In this document: positions 63,340-64,000 of the stretch, one piece after another
Layout of the letters: each line of letters opens with the position of its first letter
How positions within the stretch are numbered: position 1 is the stretch's first letter
Origin: Chionoecetes opilio
Lineage: Eukaryota > Arthropoda > Malacostraca > Decapoda > Majidae
DNA: 64,000 nucleotides
Direction of reading: 5' to 3'
Assembly (NCBI GenBank): GCA_016584305.1
Contig: JACEEZ010020231.1
Span: 158,501 to 222,500, forward strand
Position numbers and translations under genes: made by a program
Notes under the pieces: generated by a model
What the model saw: only the letters and a program-made list of their open reading frames with translations
Database searches by the model: none
Told to the model about the DNA's origin: nothing

Positions 63340-64000
63340 AAATTGTTGTGGAAACTGGAATACGAAGGAGGATTGGATGGGAATGTCCTGAAATGGATGA
63401 AGGACTACCTGAAAGGGAGACAGATGAGAACCGTAATAAAAGACTGTGCGTCAGGGTGAAGAAGTGTGTGTGTTAAGCGGAGAACCTCAAGGCTCAGTAT
63501 TAGCACCTGTTATCTTCCTGATTTGTTAGTGACAAGGTGTCTGATTTGAAAATTTTGTGAGCTTGTATGCAGATGATATGAAAATTATGAAGAGGGTTAA
63601 AAAGGAGGAGGATTGCAGACTCCTACAGGAATATTTGGATAGAATATATGAATGAGTCAAAAATGGTAAATGGAATTTAATGCAAATATGTGCAAAATAT
63701 TATAATTTGGTAAGAGTGCGAAAAGAATAAGATGGAATTAAAAAATGGGAAGTGAGACAATCAATAAAGCAAGTGAAGAAAAGGAACTTGGAGTAATGTT
63801 TCAGGATGACTTATCACCAGAGAAACACATAAATAAAATTGTTGGTGTTACATATCTTCTAACAAACATCAGATCGGCCTTTGTCTATATGGATGAGAAC
63901 ATGAAGAAGAAATTGATTGTGGCCATGATACGCCCTAGACTGGAGTACACAGTAGAAGTGGAGCCACAGTAGCTTGGTCTCCGCACAAGTGAGTGTGCTT
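63340..64000 (+). pseudogene. LINE reverse transcriptase fragment (second CR1/L2-like family)
   Basis: Broken + frames: VETGIRRRIGWECPEMDEGL-type start, then SLYADDMKIM-like codons near 63555-63590 (YADD box), a QEYLDRIYE segment and the open stretch 63745-63972. That stretch carries EEKELGVMFQDDLSPEKHIN, VTYLLTNIRSAFVYMDENMK and MIRPRLEYTVE. This is the RT thumb and C-terminal region, running off the window end. Similar in type to 19030-19480 (-). Confidence 0.7.

Overview
This is eukaryotic, invertebrate nuclear DNA that consists almost entirely of transposable elements (TEs). The SINE, LINE and pogo/Tigger mixture, the interspersed A-T-rich sequence and the LINE protein types suggest a decapod crustacean, probably a crab. 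That is an inference; no species marker is present. There are no bacterial operons, rRNA genes or CRISPR arrays.

Only one conventional host gene is recognised: two consecutive coding exons of porcupine (por/PORCN, the Wnt O-acyltransferase) on the + strand at 7251-7447 and 26555-26782. They join in phase 1 across a 19.1 kb intron and carry the conserved MBOAT Asn and His. The remaining por exons lie outside the window.

Layout. 1-2352: divergent hAT-like element, split by a LINE. 2353-3806: short minus-strand LTR element. 3888-5057: foldback element. 5060-6940: pogo/Tigger fragments. 7448-26554 (por intron): LINEs, tRNA-SINEs, Tigger MITEs, a TTAA element and a 2.78 kb hAT-like element with 8-bp target duplication. 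26891-29330: Tigger host carrying another hAT-like element. 30005-32767: CR1/L2-like LINE split by a composite Tigger foldback. 33634-44254: a broken gene of an uncharacterised family with XPG/FEN1-like motifs. It is interrupted by (i) a 3.54 kb TIR element that itself encodes a member of the same family, (ii) a near-complete I-group-like LINE and (iii) a second LINE. 44764-48171: two 27-bp minisatellites around a Tigger MITE. 49155-49830: possible Helentron remnant. 50000-54200: LINE and two Ty3/gypsy relics. 55001-64000: foldback, SINEs and a deep nest of Tigger elements, then a LINE fragment.

Almost every TE gene is broken by stops and frameshifts. The value of the window is the record of insertions: many target duplications can be read exactly, and several insertions lie in coding sequence whose frame is restored when the insert is ignored. 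The most interesting candidate for an undescribed system is the TIR element at 33820-37360. It has a 3-bp AAT target duplication and TIRs of about 300 bp. It encodes a protein in which all five acidic regions expected of an XPG/FEN1 nuclease can be read, followed by a Cys-rich tail. Next in interest are two divergent hAT-like families and a Tigger MITE family that turned a captured LINE 3' end into a minisatellite.
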